The position numbers and the translations under genes are program-made. Positions 42,682-51,352 of a DNA stretch of 64,000 nucleotides are shown piece after piece. The stretch lies in contig JAJPHI010000017.1 of assembly GCA_021325355.1 (NCBI GenBank), positions 1 to 64,000 of the forward strand, written 5' to 3'. The notes under the pieces were generated by a model. It was not told the origin of the DNA. It searched no databases and saw only the letters and a program-made list of their open reading frames with translations. The first letter of the stretch is position 1. Each line of letters opens with the position of its first letter. The stretch is from Pseudomonadota bacterium. Its GTDB lineage: Bacteria > Desulfobacterota > Binatia > Binatales > Binataceae.

Positions 42682-43539
42682 ATGCGAAAACTCGGATTTC
42701 TGGGGGGCGGCAACATGGCCGAGGCGTTGATGCGCGGCTTGTTGACCAAAAAAATGTTCCGTCCGGCCGAACTTATCGCCTCGGACGTCGACGCCGGCCG
42801 GCGGCGCAAGCTCAAGCGCCAGCTCAAGATCGAAACGACGGCGGATAATCGCCTGGTGATGCGCGAGGCGCCGGCCGTGCTCTTCGCGGTCAAGCCGCAG
42901 AATATCGACGAAGTGCTAAATGACCTGGCGCCGCTGCTGAGCGAGGTTTCGACCAAAGTTCGTAAGGGCGAGCCGAAGCCGCTGCGCCCGAAGGATCGGC
43001 TGTTCATCTCGATCGCGGCGGGGATCAAAATCGCGCGCTTCGAGCAGGCGTTCGGGGCGCAAGCCAGGGTGGTCCGCGTGATGCCCAATGCGCCCGCGAT
43101 GGTCGGCCAGGGGATGGCGGCGCTGGTTCCGTCGTCGGGCGCAAGTAAGGCCGACTTGGCCTTCGCGCTCCGCATCTTTCGCGCGGTCGGAGAGGCGGTG
43201 GCGGTTGCCGACGAAAACCTGATCGACGCGGTGACGGCCGTAAGTGGCAGTGGTCCCGCATACGTGTACCTGTTTGCCAAGGCGCTCGCCGAGGCCGGCG
43301 TCAAGGAAGGGCTCGACGCCAGGATGGCGATGGCGATGGCGCAGCAGACGATCCGCGGAGCCGAAGAGACGCTGCGGCGCTCGCCGATGAGTGCCGACGA
43401 GCTGATCAAGGTGGTGGCATCGCCGGGCGGGACGACCGAGGCGGCGCTGCGCAAGTTCGCGGAGTTGGGCTTTTCTGATATCGTCGCCGAGGCTGTGCAG
43501 GCCGCCGCGCGGCGATCGCGGGAGCTCGGCGGCAACTGA
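42682..43539 (+). CDS. proC: Pyrroline-5-carboxylate reductase
   Basis: 285 aa. N-terminal NADPH-binding LGFLGGGNMAEALMRGLL, FAVKPQN, MPNAPAMVGQGM and the C-terminal dimer domain with TAVSGSGPAYVYLFAKAL and SPGGTTEAAL. Last step of proline synthesis. A short basic insert (STKVRKGEPKPLRPKD) in the nucleotide domain is not usual for the shortest homologs. Between yggS and yggT as in many proteobacteria. Confidence 0.94.
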   Translation: MRKLGFLGGGNMAEALMRGLLTKKMFRPAELIASDVDAGRRRKLKRQLKIETTADNRLVMREAPAVLFAVKPQNIDEVLNDLAPLLSEVSTKVRKGEPKPLRPKDRLFISIAAGIKIARFEQAFGAQARVVRVMPNAPAMVGQGMAALVPSSGASKADLAFALRIFRAVGEAVAVADENLIDAVTAVSGSGPAYVYLFAKALAEAGVKEGLDARMAMAMAQQTIRGAEETLRRSPMSADELIKVVASPGGTTEAALRKFAELGFSDIVAEAVQAAARRSRELGGN

Positions 43540-43552
43540 TGACGGAGCTAGC

Positions 43553-43864
43553 GTGATCCTCTGGAACAACCTCATCGGGTGGCTGCTGGTCACCCTCGAA
43601 CAACTGCTGAATCTGTATTTCTGGGTCGTTCTGATCGCGGTCGTCCTGACCTGGATCGAGCCTAATCCTTATAACCCGATCGTACGCTTCTTCTATGCGG
43701 CGACGGAGCCGGTCTTTGACCTCGTGCGGGAGCATCTGCCGGTGGTTTTCGGCGGGATCGACCTGTCGCCGGTCGTGGTCCTGCTGGTGATTGGCTTTAT
43801 TCAGCGCGTCGTACTCGTCAGTATCGGCCAGTATCTGATGACCGGCGGAGTGGCTTTCGGATGA
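43553..43864 (+). CDS. YggT family membrane protein
   Basis: 103 aa with two or three hydrophobic segments (LLVTLEQLLNLYFWVVLIAVVLTW and VVVLLVIGFIQRV). The middle has W-I-E-P-N-P-Y-N-P-I and AATEPVFDLVRE, the YggT signature (N-P, P-V-x-x-x-R). Starts with GTG preceded by GGAG 6 nt upstream. YggT is an inner-membrane protein linked with cell shape and osmotic stress in some bacteria; the exact role is unclear. Confidence 0.88.
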   Translation: MILWNNLIGWLLVTLEQLLNLYFWVVLIAVVLTWIEPNPYNPIVRFFYAATEPVFDLVREHLPVVFGGIDLSPVVVLLVIGFIQRVVLVSIGQYLMTGGVAFG

Positions 43865-43995
43865 GACGAGGCGCTCCGCTGTGGGGCGGGTGAAGATTTC
43901 GCGAAGCGTTGACAAGCGCCGGATCGGTGGTTACCTACCGTGCAGATATCTAAACGGCCGCGCCGATTTCCGGTAGAGTAGGGTCGCTGGGTCAT

Positions 43996-44319
43996 ATGCC
44001 GATATACGAATACCGATGCGAGCATTGCGGAGTCTTTGAAGTGACGCAGCGGATAACCGAAGATCCGCTGAAGCATTGCCCCACCTGCAACCGTGACGTT
44101 CATCGAATCATCTCGACGACCTCGTTTGTGCTGAAGGGCAACGGCTGGTACGCGACGGACTATGCCCGCAAGAACCGCAGCGAGTCGGCCAGCAGTGACA
44201 GCGGCGCCAGCAGCAGCACGACTTCGAGCATCAACGGCGAGAGCAAGGCGGCGAGCGCCAAAGCCTCGAGCGAAAGCTCGACCAGCGCCGAGAAAAGTCC
44301 CGCGAAGCCGGCCGATTGA
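43996..44319 (+). CDS. FmdB-type zinc-ribbon protein with Ser/Ala tail
   Basis: 107 aa. [18 protein letters not shown] plus [13 protein letters not shown] form the FmdB/CxxC_CxxC_SSSS zinc ribbon, followed by [13 protein letters not shown]. Residues 60-107 are a low-complexity Ser/Ala/Lys tail ([17 protein letters not shown]), also common in the family. FmdB was named as a putative regulator of amidase expression. Here it is directly upstream of hyuA, within 11 nt of the ATG (or overlapping a TTG), so a link to amide/hydantoin hydrolysis is reasonable but unproven. Confidence 0.85.
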   Translation: MPIYEYRCEHCGVFEVTQRITEDPLKHCPTCNRDVHRIISTTSFVLKGNGWYATDYARKNRSESASSDSGASSSTTSSINGESKAASAKASSESSTSAEKSPAKPAD

Positions 44320-44330
44320 AGTCGGCGGGC

Positions 44331-46340
44331 ATGGCCGGCCAGCTCGACGAGGCGGCGGACTCAACCCGCGCCGCGCGTTCGGCGACAGTCCGGGTCGGTA
44401 TCGATACCGGCGGCACTTTCACTGACCTCGTCGCCACTATCGGCGGCGAATTGCGGGTTCTCAAGTTACCGTCGACGCCGGATGATCCGGCGCGCGCCGT
44501 TCTGCAGGGCCTCAGCAGATTGCTCGGCGACCACTCCGCCGAGCGCATCACGTACAGCACCACAGTGGCGACCAACGTGCTGCTCGAGCGCAAGGGCGCG
44601 CGCGTCGCGATCGTGACCGATCGCGGTTTTGAGGACTTGATCGAGATCGGTCGGCAGAACCGCTCGGAACTGTACGCGCTGGCACCGACCCGCCCGGCGC
44701 CGCTGGTCCCGCGCCATCTGCGTTTCGGCGTGGGCGGTCGGACCCGGTTCGACGGCGAGGTCGAAGCGTCTTTGACCGACGCTGCGCTTAAGCGGCTGCG
44801 TGCCGCGCTCCGCCGCCATCGGGTCGAAGCGATCGCCGTCTGCATGCTGCATTCGTACGCGAATCCGCGCACCGAGAAGGCGCTGGCCGAAGCCCTCCAG
44901 GCACTGGAGCTGCCGCTTTCGATCTCGCATCGGCTCTTGCCGGAGTATCGCGAGTACGAGCGGCTCTCGACGACCGTTGTCAACGCCTACGTGGCGCCGC
45001 GGATGGTGACCCATCTGGAGCGTTTGCAGGAGGGCTTCGGCGGGTCGCGGATGCGGGTCATGCAGTCGAACGGCTCGGCGATCGGGGTCGGTCAGGCGTG
45101 CGCGGAGCCGGTGCGCACGATTCTTTCGGGCCCGGCGGCGGGCGTCGTCGGCGCGGGGGCGCTGGCGCGCTTCATGGGCGTCGAGCGTTTTATCACCTTC
45201 GACATGGGCGGAACGTCGACGGACGTTGCGCTGTTTGATGGCCGCGCGCGGCTTCGTCCGCTCAGTCACCCGGCGGGCTATCCGGTCAGGACGCCGGTGA
45301 TCGATATTCATACGGTTGGGGCCGGCGGTGGATCGATTGCCCGAATCGATGCTGGCGGATCGCTGCAGGTCGGGCCCCAGAGCGCAGGGGCCGATCCGGG
45401 ACCGGCATGTTATGGACGGGGCGTCGCGCCGACGGTCACCGACGCCAACCTCGTGGCCGGCCGGCTGGTGGCCGACCGCTTTCTGGGCGGTGCGATGCCG
45501 CTTTATCCGGCGCGCGCCGCGAAAGCCTTGAGTTTGCTCGGACGCGCGACGAAGAGCGCTGGCGCCGCCACGGCCCACGGCGTGATCCGTGTGGTGAACG
45601 CCACCATGGAACGGGCGATCCGGGTGATTACGGTCGAGCGCGGCTTCGATCCGCGCGATTTCGCTTTGCTGGCGTTCGGCGGCGCCGGTCCGATGCATGC
45701 GAGCGAGCTCGCGCTCGATCTCGGTATTCGGCACGTCGTGCTGCCGTCGAATCCGGGACTGCTGTGCGCATGGGGAGCGCTGGGCGCGCCCGTCGGCCGC
45801 GAACTATCGCTGACGATTCGCGAAACCGACCCACAACTCCACGCGCTCGAACGCCGGGCGCAACCGCTGATCCGGCGCGCGCGGGCGGAACTGGTCGCCG
45901 AAGGCGCCCGCGCCGCCGATATCCGCCACGAACTGTATGCCGACATTCGTTACCGCGGCCAATCCTTTGAGCTCGAAGTGAGGCTCGATGCGGGGTTCGT
46001 CGAGGCCTTCCACGAACAGCATCGCCGCACCTTCGGCCATGCGACGCCTGAGGCGCCGATCGAGGTGGTGAATCTGCGGCTTCGCTCCTACGTCCCGGCG
46101 GCGGCCGTACCGCCACGTCGACGCGGCCGATCACGCGCGGCCGAGCCGCTCGGGCGTCTCCGGACGCTGGTCGGCGCGACGACCCGGATGGTTCCGATCT
46201 TTGAGCGTGAGGCGCTCGGCCCCAGAACGCGGCTGGCGGGCCCGCTGATCGTGGTCGAGATGAGCGCGACCGCGTATGTCGCGCCGGAGTTCACGCTGCG
46301 TTGCGACGACTACGGCAATCTGCATCTGGAGCTGCGATGA
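44331..46340 (+). CDS. Hydantoinase/oxoprolinase family, A subunit (HyuA-like)
   Basis: 669 aa. Actin-like ATPase N-terminus GIDTGGTFTDLVATIGG, then VATNVLLERKGARVAIVTDRGFEDLI, the family signature GPAAGVVGAGAL and FDMGGTSTDVAL, and the end-domain YRGQSFELEV. This is the ATP-dependent subunit of N-methylhydantoinase/5-oxoprolinase and acetone- or acetophenone-carboxylase relatives. Start ATG 44331 is used; TTG 44316 would couple to the FmdB stop. The hyuB start overlaps its stop by 4 nt. Substrate unknown; cyclic amide hydrolysis or ketone carboxylation are both open. Confidence 0.9.
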   Translation: MAGQLDEAADSTRAARSATVRVGIDTGGTFTDLVATIGGELRVLKLPSTPDDPARAVLQGLSRLLGDHSAERITYSTTVATNVLLERKGARVAIVTDRGFEDLIEIGRQNRSELYALAPTRPAPLVPRHLRFGVGGRTRFDGEVEASLTDAALKRLRAALRRHRVEAIAVCMLHSYANPRTEKALAEALQALELPLSISHRLLPEYREYERLSTTVVNAYVAPRMVTHLERLQEGFGGSRMRVMQSNGSAIGVGQACAEPVRTILSGPAAGVVGAGALARFMGVERFITFDMGGTSTDVALFDGRARLRPLSHPAGYPVRTPVIDIHTVGAGGGSIARIDAGGSLQVGPQSAGADPGPACYGRGVAPTVTDANLVAGRLVADRFLGGAMPLYPARAAKALSLLGRATKSAGAATAHGVIRVVNATMERAIRVITVERGFDPRDFALLAFGGAGPMHASELALDLGIRHVVLPSNPGLLCAWGALGAPVGRELSLTIRETDPQLHALERRAQPLIRRARAELVAEGARAADIRHELYADIRYRGQSFELEVRLDAGFVEAFHEQHRRTFGHATPEAPIEVVNLRLRSYVPAAAVPPRRRGRSRAAEPLGRLRTLVGATTRMVPIFEREALGPRTRLAGPLIVVEMSATAYVAPEFTLRCDDYGNLHLELR

Positions 46341-47908
46341 AGCTTGACCCGGTGACGCTCGCGGTGATGAACCATCGGCTGGCCGCGATCGCCGATGAGA
46401 TGGGAGTGGTGCTCGGGCAGACCGGCTATTCGCCGAATATCAAGGAGCGGCGCGATTATTCCTGTGCCCTGTTCGATCAGCAGGGCGAGCTGGTCGCGCA
46501 GGCGGCTCATATCCCAGTGCATCTCGGGTCGACGCCACTGTCGGTTCGCGCCGCTATCGCTCATCTGGAGCTGGCGCCCGGTGATGTCGCGGCGGTCAAC
46601 GATCCCTTTGCCGGCGGGACCCATCTGCCGGACGTCACGGTCGTGATGCCGATCTTTCTTGAGGGCGAAGACCGGCCCTTCGCGTACGCGGCCAACCGGG
46701 CCCATCATGCGGATATTGGCGGGATGGCGCCGGGATCGATGGCATTGTCCACCGAGATTTACCAGGAAGGTTTTCGGATGCCGCCGGTCAGGATCATGGT
46801 CGGCGGACGTCCCGCGCGCGATGTCATGGCGCTTTTCCTGGCCAACACGCGGGTCGCGGAGGAGCGCGAGGGTGATTTGCGCGCGCAACTGGCGGCGCTC
46901 AGCGTCGGCGCTCAGCGGACGCGCGACCTGGTGGCGGGGCTCGGACGGGAAACGGTGGCCCGCGCGATGGAGGGACTGAAGGAATATGCCGAACGCCTGA
47001 TGGCGGCCGAGTTGCGGAAAATCCCTCGCGGTGTCTATACGGCGAGCGACCAGCTCGACGACGACGGCTGCGGCAGCGGACCGATCACGCTGCGCGTTGC
47101 TATCCGGATCGGAGGCGGCCGGGCGACCGTGGATTTCAGCGGATCGGCGGCGCAGGTGCGCGGGGCGGTCAACGCGAACTATGCGATCACGCTATCCGCG
47201 GTCTTCTATGTCATGAAATGCCTGGCGGCCGAGGCCGTGCCGGCCAATGAAGGTCTGATGCGTCCGATCCGGCTTGTCGCGCCGGAAGGCTCGATCGTCA
47301 ATGCGCGGGCGCCGGCGGCGGTAGCAGGTGGCAACGTCGAGACCTCACAGCGGATCGTTGACGTGCTGCTGCGCGCGCTGGCCAAGGCGGCTCCGGAGCG
47401 GATTCCCGCCGCGAGTTCCGGTTCGATGTCGAACCTGACGATCGGCGGTTACGACGATTTCCGGCAGCGGCACTTTTCCTACTACGAAACGATCGCCGGC
47501 GGGGCCGGTGCCGCGCCCGGCTACCCGGGCGCCTCGGGTCTGCATACGCATATGACGAACACCCTGAACACGCCGATCGAAGCGCTCGAAGCCTACTATC
47601 CGATGCGCGTGACGGAGTATCGTATCCGGCGCGGATCGGGTGGTCGCGGTGCCTTCGATGGCGGTGACGGGCTGGTGCGCGAGATCGAATGCCTGACCGA
47701 GGCCAACGTGAGCCTGCTTACCGAACGCCGCGTGACGGCGCCCTGGGGCCTCGCTGGGGGCGGCGCGGGCGCCTGCGGCGCCAATTTCAGGATCGCTCGA
47801 GACGGCAGGCGCCGGCGTCTGCCCGGCAAGACGAATGTGCAACTGGCGGCGGGGGAACGGATCCGGATCGAAACCCCGGGCGGCGGGGCTTACGGCCGCA
47901 AGCGATGA
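46337..47908 (+). CDS. Hydantoinase/oxoprolinase family, B subunit (HyuB-like)
   Basis: 523 aa. DPVTLAVMNHRLAAIADEMG, SPNIKERRDYSCALFDQQGEL, AHIPVHLGSTPLSVRAA, GDVAAVNDPFAGGTHLPDVT and the C-terminal RRGSGGRGAFDGGDGLVREI match the hydantoinase B family. Starts on ATGA overlapping hyuA. Works with HyuA as an ATP-dependent amidohydrolase or carboxylase core. No acetone-carboxylase gamma subunit is found, which favours the hydantoinase/oxoprolinase type. Followed by a hairpin at 47984-47999. Confidence 0.92.
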   Translation: MKLDPVTLAVMNHRLAAIADEMGVVLGQTGYSPNIKERRDYSCALFDQQGELVAQAAHIPVHLGSTPLSVRAAIAHLELAPGDVAAVNDPFAGGTHLPDVTVVMPIFLEGEDRPFAYAANRAHHADIGGMAPGSMALSTEIYQEGFRMPPVRIMVGGRPARDVMALFLANTRVAEEREGDLRAQLAALSVGAQRTRDLVAGLGRETVARAMEGLKEYAERLMAAELRKIPRGVYTASDQLDDDGCGSGPITLRVAIRIGGGRATVDFSGSAAQVRGAVNANYAITLSAVFYVMKCLAAEAVPANEGLMRPIRLVAPEGSIVNARAPAAVAGGNVETSQRIVDVLLRALAKAAPERIPAASSGSMSNLTIGGYDDFRQRHFSYYETIAGGAGAAPGYPGASGLHTHMTNTLNTPIEALEAYYPMRVTEYRIRRGSGGRGAFDGGDGLVREIECLTEANVSLLTERRVTAPWGLAGGGAGACGANFRIARDGRRRRLPGKTNVQLAAGERIRIETPGGGAYGRKR

Positions 47909-47980
47909 CCGGCGGCGCGCCACGTCATCCGCCGACCATTGAAGACATCAACCAACCGTCGACGGTATCGAGCCGGTCAG

Positions 47981-48013
47981 AACCGCGGGGGCACCCGCGC
48001 CGGCCTCGCGGTT
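47981..48013 (+). terminator. Stem-loop after hyuB
   Basis: A 6-bp perfect stem, CGCGGG/CCCGCG with a GGCA loop (47984-47999), plus outer AACCGCG (47981-47987) and CGCGGTT (48007-48013) that can pair alternatively. Located in the 193-nt gap between hyuB and the first SDR; the rest of that gap shows nothing clear except the SD of the SDR gene. Confidence 0.4.
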
Positions 48014-48101
48014 TGATGCTCGCCCGCCCGTCCGCAGCGATTTGCAAATCCTGACCCATTAGCGCCATAAGAAAGTCCGATCGTTTTCAGGAGGGAGAGG
48101 T

Positions 48102-48863
48102 ATGCCCGGAGCATTGGAAGGGAAAGTTGCGCTGATCACCGGCGGCGGTTCGGGGATTGGACGAGCGACCGCACTCCGCGTCGCGCGCGAGGGAGCCCGG
48201 GTGATGATCGGCGACTATGTTCCCGAGGGGGCCCTTAAGACGGTCGCGATGATCCGGGAAGCGGGGGGCACGGCGGAGTGTGTCGCGGCGGACGTCGCGG
48301 TGGCGAAACAGGTGGAGGCGCTGGTCGCCAAAACCGTCGAGAGCTTCGGGCGACTCGACTACGCCTTCAACAATGCAGGAATCGAAGGCACGATGGCCGA
48401 TACCGCCGGTTATCCGGAGGACAGTTTTGATCGCGTAATCGCGATCAATCTCAAAGCCGTCTGGCTCTGCATGAAGTACGAAATCCCGGAGATGCTCAGG
48501 CTAGGCGGCGGCGCGATCGTCAACACCGCGTCAACCCTGGGGTTGGTCGCGCTGGCCGGCACCGCCGCCTATACCGCCGCGAAACACGGCGTCGTCGGCT
48601 TAACCAAAACCGCAGCGCTCGAATATGCGCAGAAGAATATCCGCGTGAATTGCGTCTGTCCCGGATTCATTCGCACGGCGATGGTGGAACGGGCGCTCGA
48701 TAAGAACATGGTGGGTGAGAACCAGATGGTCGCGATCGAACCGGTCGGGCGCCTTGGCAAGCCCGAAGAGATTGCCGAGGGCGTGTGCTGGCTCTTCTCG
48801 GACGCGGCCTCGTTCGTAACGGGCCATTCGATGGTGATCGATGGCGGCTGGACGGCGCGCTGA
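48102..48863 (+). CDS. Classical SDR, copy 1 of tandem array
   Basis: 253 aa. NAD-binding LITGGGSGIGRATAL (11-25) with acidic D38 after beta-2 (favours NAD over NADP), NNAG (90-93), and a full tetrad: N116 in IAINLKAV, S144 in NTASTLG, Y157/K161 in YTAAKHG. C-terminal PVGRLGKPEEIAEG and IDGGWTAR are typical of 3-oxoacyl-ACP reductase/alcohol dehydrogenase-like SDRs. CAGGAGG precedes the ATG. First of four paralogs in direct orientation; substrate not evident. Codon identity to the others is high around AALEYAQKNIRVNC. Confidence 0.93.
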   Translation: MPGALEGKVALITGGGSGIGRATALRVAREGARVMIGDYVPEGALKTVAMIREAGGTAECVAADVAVAKQVEALVAKTVESFGRLDYAFNNAGIEGTMADTAGYPEDSFDRVIAINLKAVWLCMKYEIPEMLRLGGGAIVNTASTLGLVALAGTAAYTAAKHGVVGLTKTAALEYAQKNIRVNCVCPGFIRTAMVERALDKNMVGENQMVAIEPVGRLGKPEEIAEGVCWLFSDAASFVTGHSMVIDGGWTAR

Positions 48864-48911
48864 GCGTCGCGTGTCATTGGCCCTGCGGCCCAGACAAGGA
48901 GGAACTGCGAT

Positions 48912-49673
48912 ATGGCAGGCGCACTTGAAGGAAAGGTTGTGCTCGTCACCGGCGGCGGCTCGGGAATCGGCCGCGCCACGGCGTTGTTGGCGGCACGCCA
49001 GGGTGCCCGGGTGATGATCGCCGACTATGTGCCCGAGGGCGCGGAGAAAACCGTCGCGATGATCAAGGAGGGCGGCGGCACGGCGGCCTGCGTCGCCGCC
49101 GACGTCGCGGTTACCCGGCAGGTCGAGGATTTGATCCAGAAAACGCTCGAGACCTACGGACGGCTCGACGGCGCCTTCAACAATGCGGGAATCGAGGGCG
49201 CGATGGCCGAGACTATCGCGTGCACGGAAGAGAATTTTGACCGCGTCGTCGCGATCGATCTGAAGGCCGTGTGGCTCTGCATGAAGTACGAAATTCCGCA
49301 GATGCTCAAGCAGGGCGGCGGCGCGATCGTGAACACCGCGTCGATTGCCGGCCTGCTGGGGTTTCCGGGTATCCCGGCCTACGTCGCCGCCAAGCACGGC
49401 GTGGTCGGACTGACGCGGACTGCGGCACTCGAATATGCGCAGAAGAATATCCGCGTGAACTGCGTCTGCCCGGGCGTGATCAACACGCCGATGGTGCAGC
49501 GGGCCTTCGACAAGGGCGGGATGCGCGAAGCGGATGCGATCGCCGGGGAGCCGATAGGCCGCCTGGGCAAGCCGGAAGAGATTGCCGCCGGCGTGGTCTG
49601 GCTGCTCTCCGACGCGGCCTCCTTCGTCACCGGTCATCCGCTGACGATCGACGGCGGCTGGACCGCGCGTTAA
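48912..49673 (+). CDS. Classical SDR, copy 2 of tandem array (tetrad Asn replaced by Asp)
   Basis: 253 aa, close paralog of its neighbours. Coenzyme loop LVTGGGSGIGRATAL, D38 after beta-2, NNAG, S144, Y157/K161 (YVAAKHG) are kept. At residue 116 the segment reads VAIDLKAV: the Asn of the classical N-S-Y-K tetrad is Asp (codon GAT at 49257-49259), a one-base change from AAT. The other three copies keep Asn. Ends IDGGWTAR as copy 1. SD AAGGAGG before the ATG. It may still work, since the Asn mainly organises a water, but the change is unique in the array. Confidence 0.92.
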   Translation: MAGALEGKVVLVTGGGSGIGRATALLAARQGARVMIADYVPEGAEKTVAMIKEGGGTAACVAADVAVTRQVEDLIQKTLETYGRLDGAFNNAGIEGAMAETIACTEENFDRVVAIDLKAVWLCMKYEIPQMLKQGGGAIVNTASIAGLLGFPGIPAYVAAKHGVVGLTRTAALEYAQKNIRVNCVCPGVINTPMVQRAFDKGGMREADAIAGEPIGRLGKPEEIAAGVVWLLSDAASFVTGHPLTIDGGWTAR

Positions 49674-49720
49674 TACGCAATCAGTAGCCTTCCCGCAGGG
49701 AAGCGGACGAGAGTAGTCAC

Positions 49721-50482
49721 ATGGCAGGAGTGCTCGACGGCAAGGTCATTCTCATCACGGGCGGTGGTTCGGGAATCGGACGGGCGACGGCGCTGCTCGC
49801 CGCGCGGCAGGGCGCCAAGGTGATGATCGCCGATTACGTGCCCGAGAGCGCGGTCAGGACCGTCGCGATGATCAAGGAGGCGGGCGGCACCGCCGATTGT
49901 TTTGCCGCCGACGTGTCGCTTCCGCGCCAGGTCGAGGCGATGGTCGCCAAAACCGTCGAGACCTACGGGCGGCTCGACGGCGCGTTCAACAATGCCGGAA
50001 TCGAAGGCAAGATGGCCGATACGGTTGATTATCCCGAGGACGTGTTTGATCGAATCATGGCGATCAATCTGAAAGGCGTCTGGCTCTGCATGAAGCACGA
50101 GATCCCGCAGATGCTCAAGCAGGGCGGCGGCGCGATCGTCAACACGGCCTCGGGCGCCGGTCTCGTCGGCGTGCCGATGCTCTCGGCGTACAACGCGTCG
50201 AAACACGGCGTGGTCGGGCTGACCAAGACCGCGGCGCTCGAATACGCGCAGAAGAATATTCGCGTCAACTGTGTCTGCCCCGGCTTGATCAATACGCCGA
50301 TGGTCGCGCGGATGGTTGACAGCGGCGGCATGAACGAGCAGGAATTCATCGCCGCCGAACCGGTCAAGCGCATGGGACAGCCCGAGGAGATCGGCGCCGG
50401 CGTGATCTGGCTGCTCTCCGACGCGGCCTCGTTCGTAACCGGCCATTCGATGGCGATCGACGGCGGCTTCGTAGCTCAATAA
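49721..50482 (+). CDS. Classical SDR, copy 3 of tandem array
   Basis: 253 aa. LITGGGSGIGRATAL, D38, NNAG, N116 (MAINLKGV), S144 (NTASGAG), Y157/K161 (YNASKHG), PVKRMGQPEEIGAG and IDGGFVAQ. Copies 3 and 4 share NASKHG and KGVWLC, so look like the more recent pair, while copies 1 and 2 share AAKHG and GGWTAR. 47 nt after copy 2; the SD is weak (GAGAG). No catalytic loss. Confidence 0.92.
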   Translation: MAGVLDGKVILITGGGSGIGRATALLAARQGAKVMIADYVPESAVRTVAMIKEAGGTADCFAADVSLPRQVEAMVAKTVETYGRLDGAFNNAGIEGKMADTVDYPEDVFDRIMAINLKGVWLCMKHEIPQMLKQGGGAIVNTASGAGLVGVPMLSAYNASKHGVVGLTKTAALEYAQKNIRVNCVCPGLINTPMVARMVDSGGMNEQEFIAAEPVKRMGQPEEIGAGVIWLLSDAASFVTGHSMAIDGGFVAQ

Positions 50483-50497
50483 GAGGAAGGCAAGGAC

Positions 50498-51265
50498 ATG
50501 GCAGGAACACTCGAAGGGAAAGTCATACTGGTCACCGGCGGCGGCTCCGGAATCGGCCGCGCCACTTCATTGCTGCTCGCCAAACAGGGCGCCAAGGTGA
50601 TGATCGCCGACTACGTCCCGGACAGCGCGGTCAAGACCGTGGCAATGATCAAGGAAGCCGGCGGGACGGCCGATTGCGTGGCCGCCGACGTCTCGATCAC
50701 CAAGCAGGTTGAGGCGATGGTCGCCAAGACGGTCGAGACCTTTGGCCGGCTCGACGGCGCGTTCAATAACGCCGGGATCGAGGGCAAAATCGGCCACGAC
50801 AGGGTCGAAAACGGCTCGGAAGAAAACTTCGACCGCACCATCGCGATCAATCTCAAAGGCGTCTGGCTCTGCATGAAGTACGAAATCCCGCAGATGCTGA
50901 AACAGGGTGGCGGGTCGATCGTCAATACGGCGTCGGTTGCGGGCCTCGTCGGTTTCGAGGGCGGATCGGCCTACAACGCGTCGAAGCACGGGGTGATCGG
51001 GCTGACCAAGACCGCCGCGCTCGAATACGCGCAGAAGAATATCCGCGTGAATTGCGTCTGCCCGGGCGTTATCAATACGCCGATGGTCGCGCGAATCGTC
51101 GATGCCGGCGGAATGAACGAACGCGATCTTACCGCCGGCGAGCCGGTCGGCCGGATGGGTCAGCCGAGCGAGATTGGCGAGGGCGTTGCGTGGCTGCTCT
51201 CCGACGCCGCCTCGTTCGTGACCGGTCACTCGCTGGTGATCGACGGTGGATGGGTGGCGCGCTGA
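50498..51265 (+). CDS. Classical SDR, copy 4 of tandem array
   Basis: 255 aa, two residues longer than the rest owing to an insert after the substrate loop (KIGHDRVENGSEENF instead of the MADTVDYPEDVF type). LVTGGGSGIGRATSL, NNAG, N118 and the S/Y/K residues are intact. SD AGGAAGG lies before the ATG and only 15 nt separate it from copy 3, so both are read from one transcript. A hairpin at 51280-51316 ends the array. Confidence 0.92.
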   Translation: MAGTLEGKVILVTGGGSGIGRATSLLLAKQGAKVMIADYVPDSAVKTVAMIKEAGGTADCVAADVSITKQVEAMVAKTVETFGRLDGAFNNAGIEGKIGHDRVENGSEENFDRTIAINLKGVWLCMKYEIPQMLKQGGGSIVNTASVAGLVGFEGGSAYNASKHGVIGLTKTAALEYAQKNIRVNCVCPGVINTPMVARIVDAGGMNERDLTAGEPVGRMGQPSEIGEGVAWLLSDAASFVTGHSLVIDGGWVAR

Positions 51266-51279
51266 GTGACGACCGCCAA

Positions 51280-51316
51280 CTCACCTTCCCGCCCATTCGC
51301 GGCGCGGGAAGGTGAG
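51280..51316. terminator. Hairpin ending the SDR array
   Basis: 13-bp perfect stem: CTCACCTTCCCGC (51280-51292) and GCGGGAAGGTGAG (51304-51316), 11-nt loop, located between the convergent copy-4 SDR and serine hydrolase. An AATT follows, not a U-run; a bidirectional terminator is likely. Confidence 0.7.
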
Positions 51317-51352
51317 AATTCCGTGATGCGCCAATCCTCGATAGTCTGTCGC

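Noticed and set aside
43921..43952. TTGACA upstream of the FmdB-like gene as a promoter
   Set aside because: The best-spaced -10 is TACCTA, too far from consensus to list with confidence.
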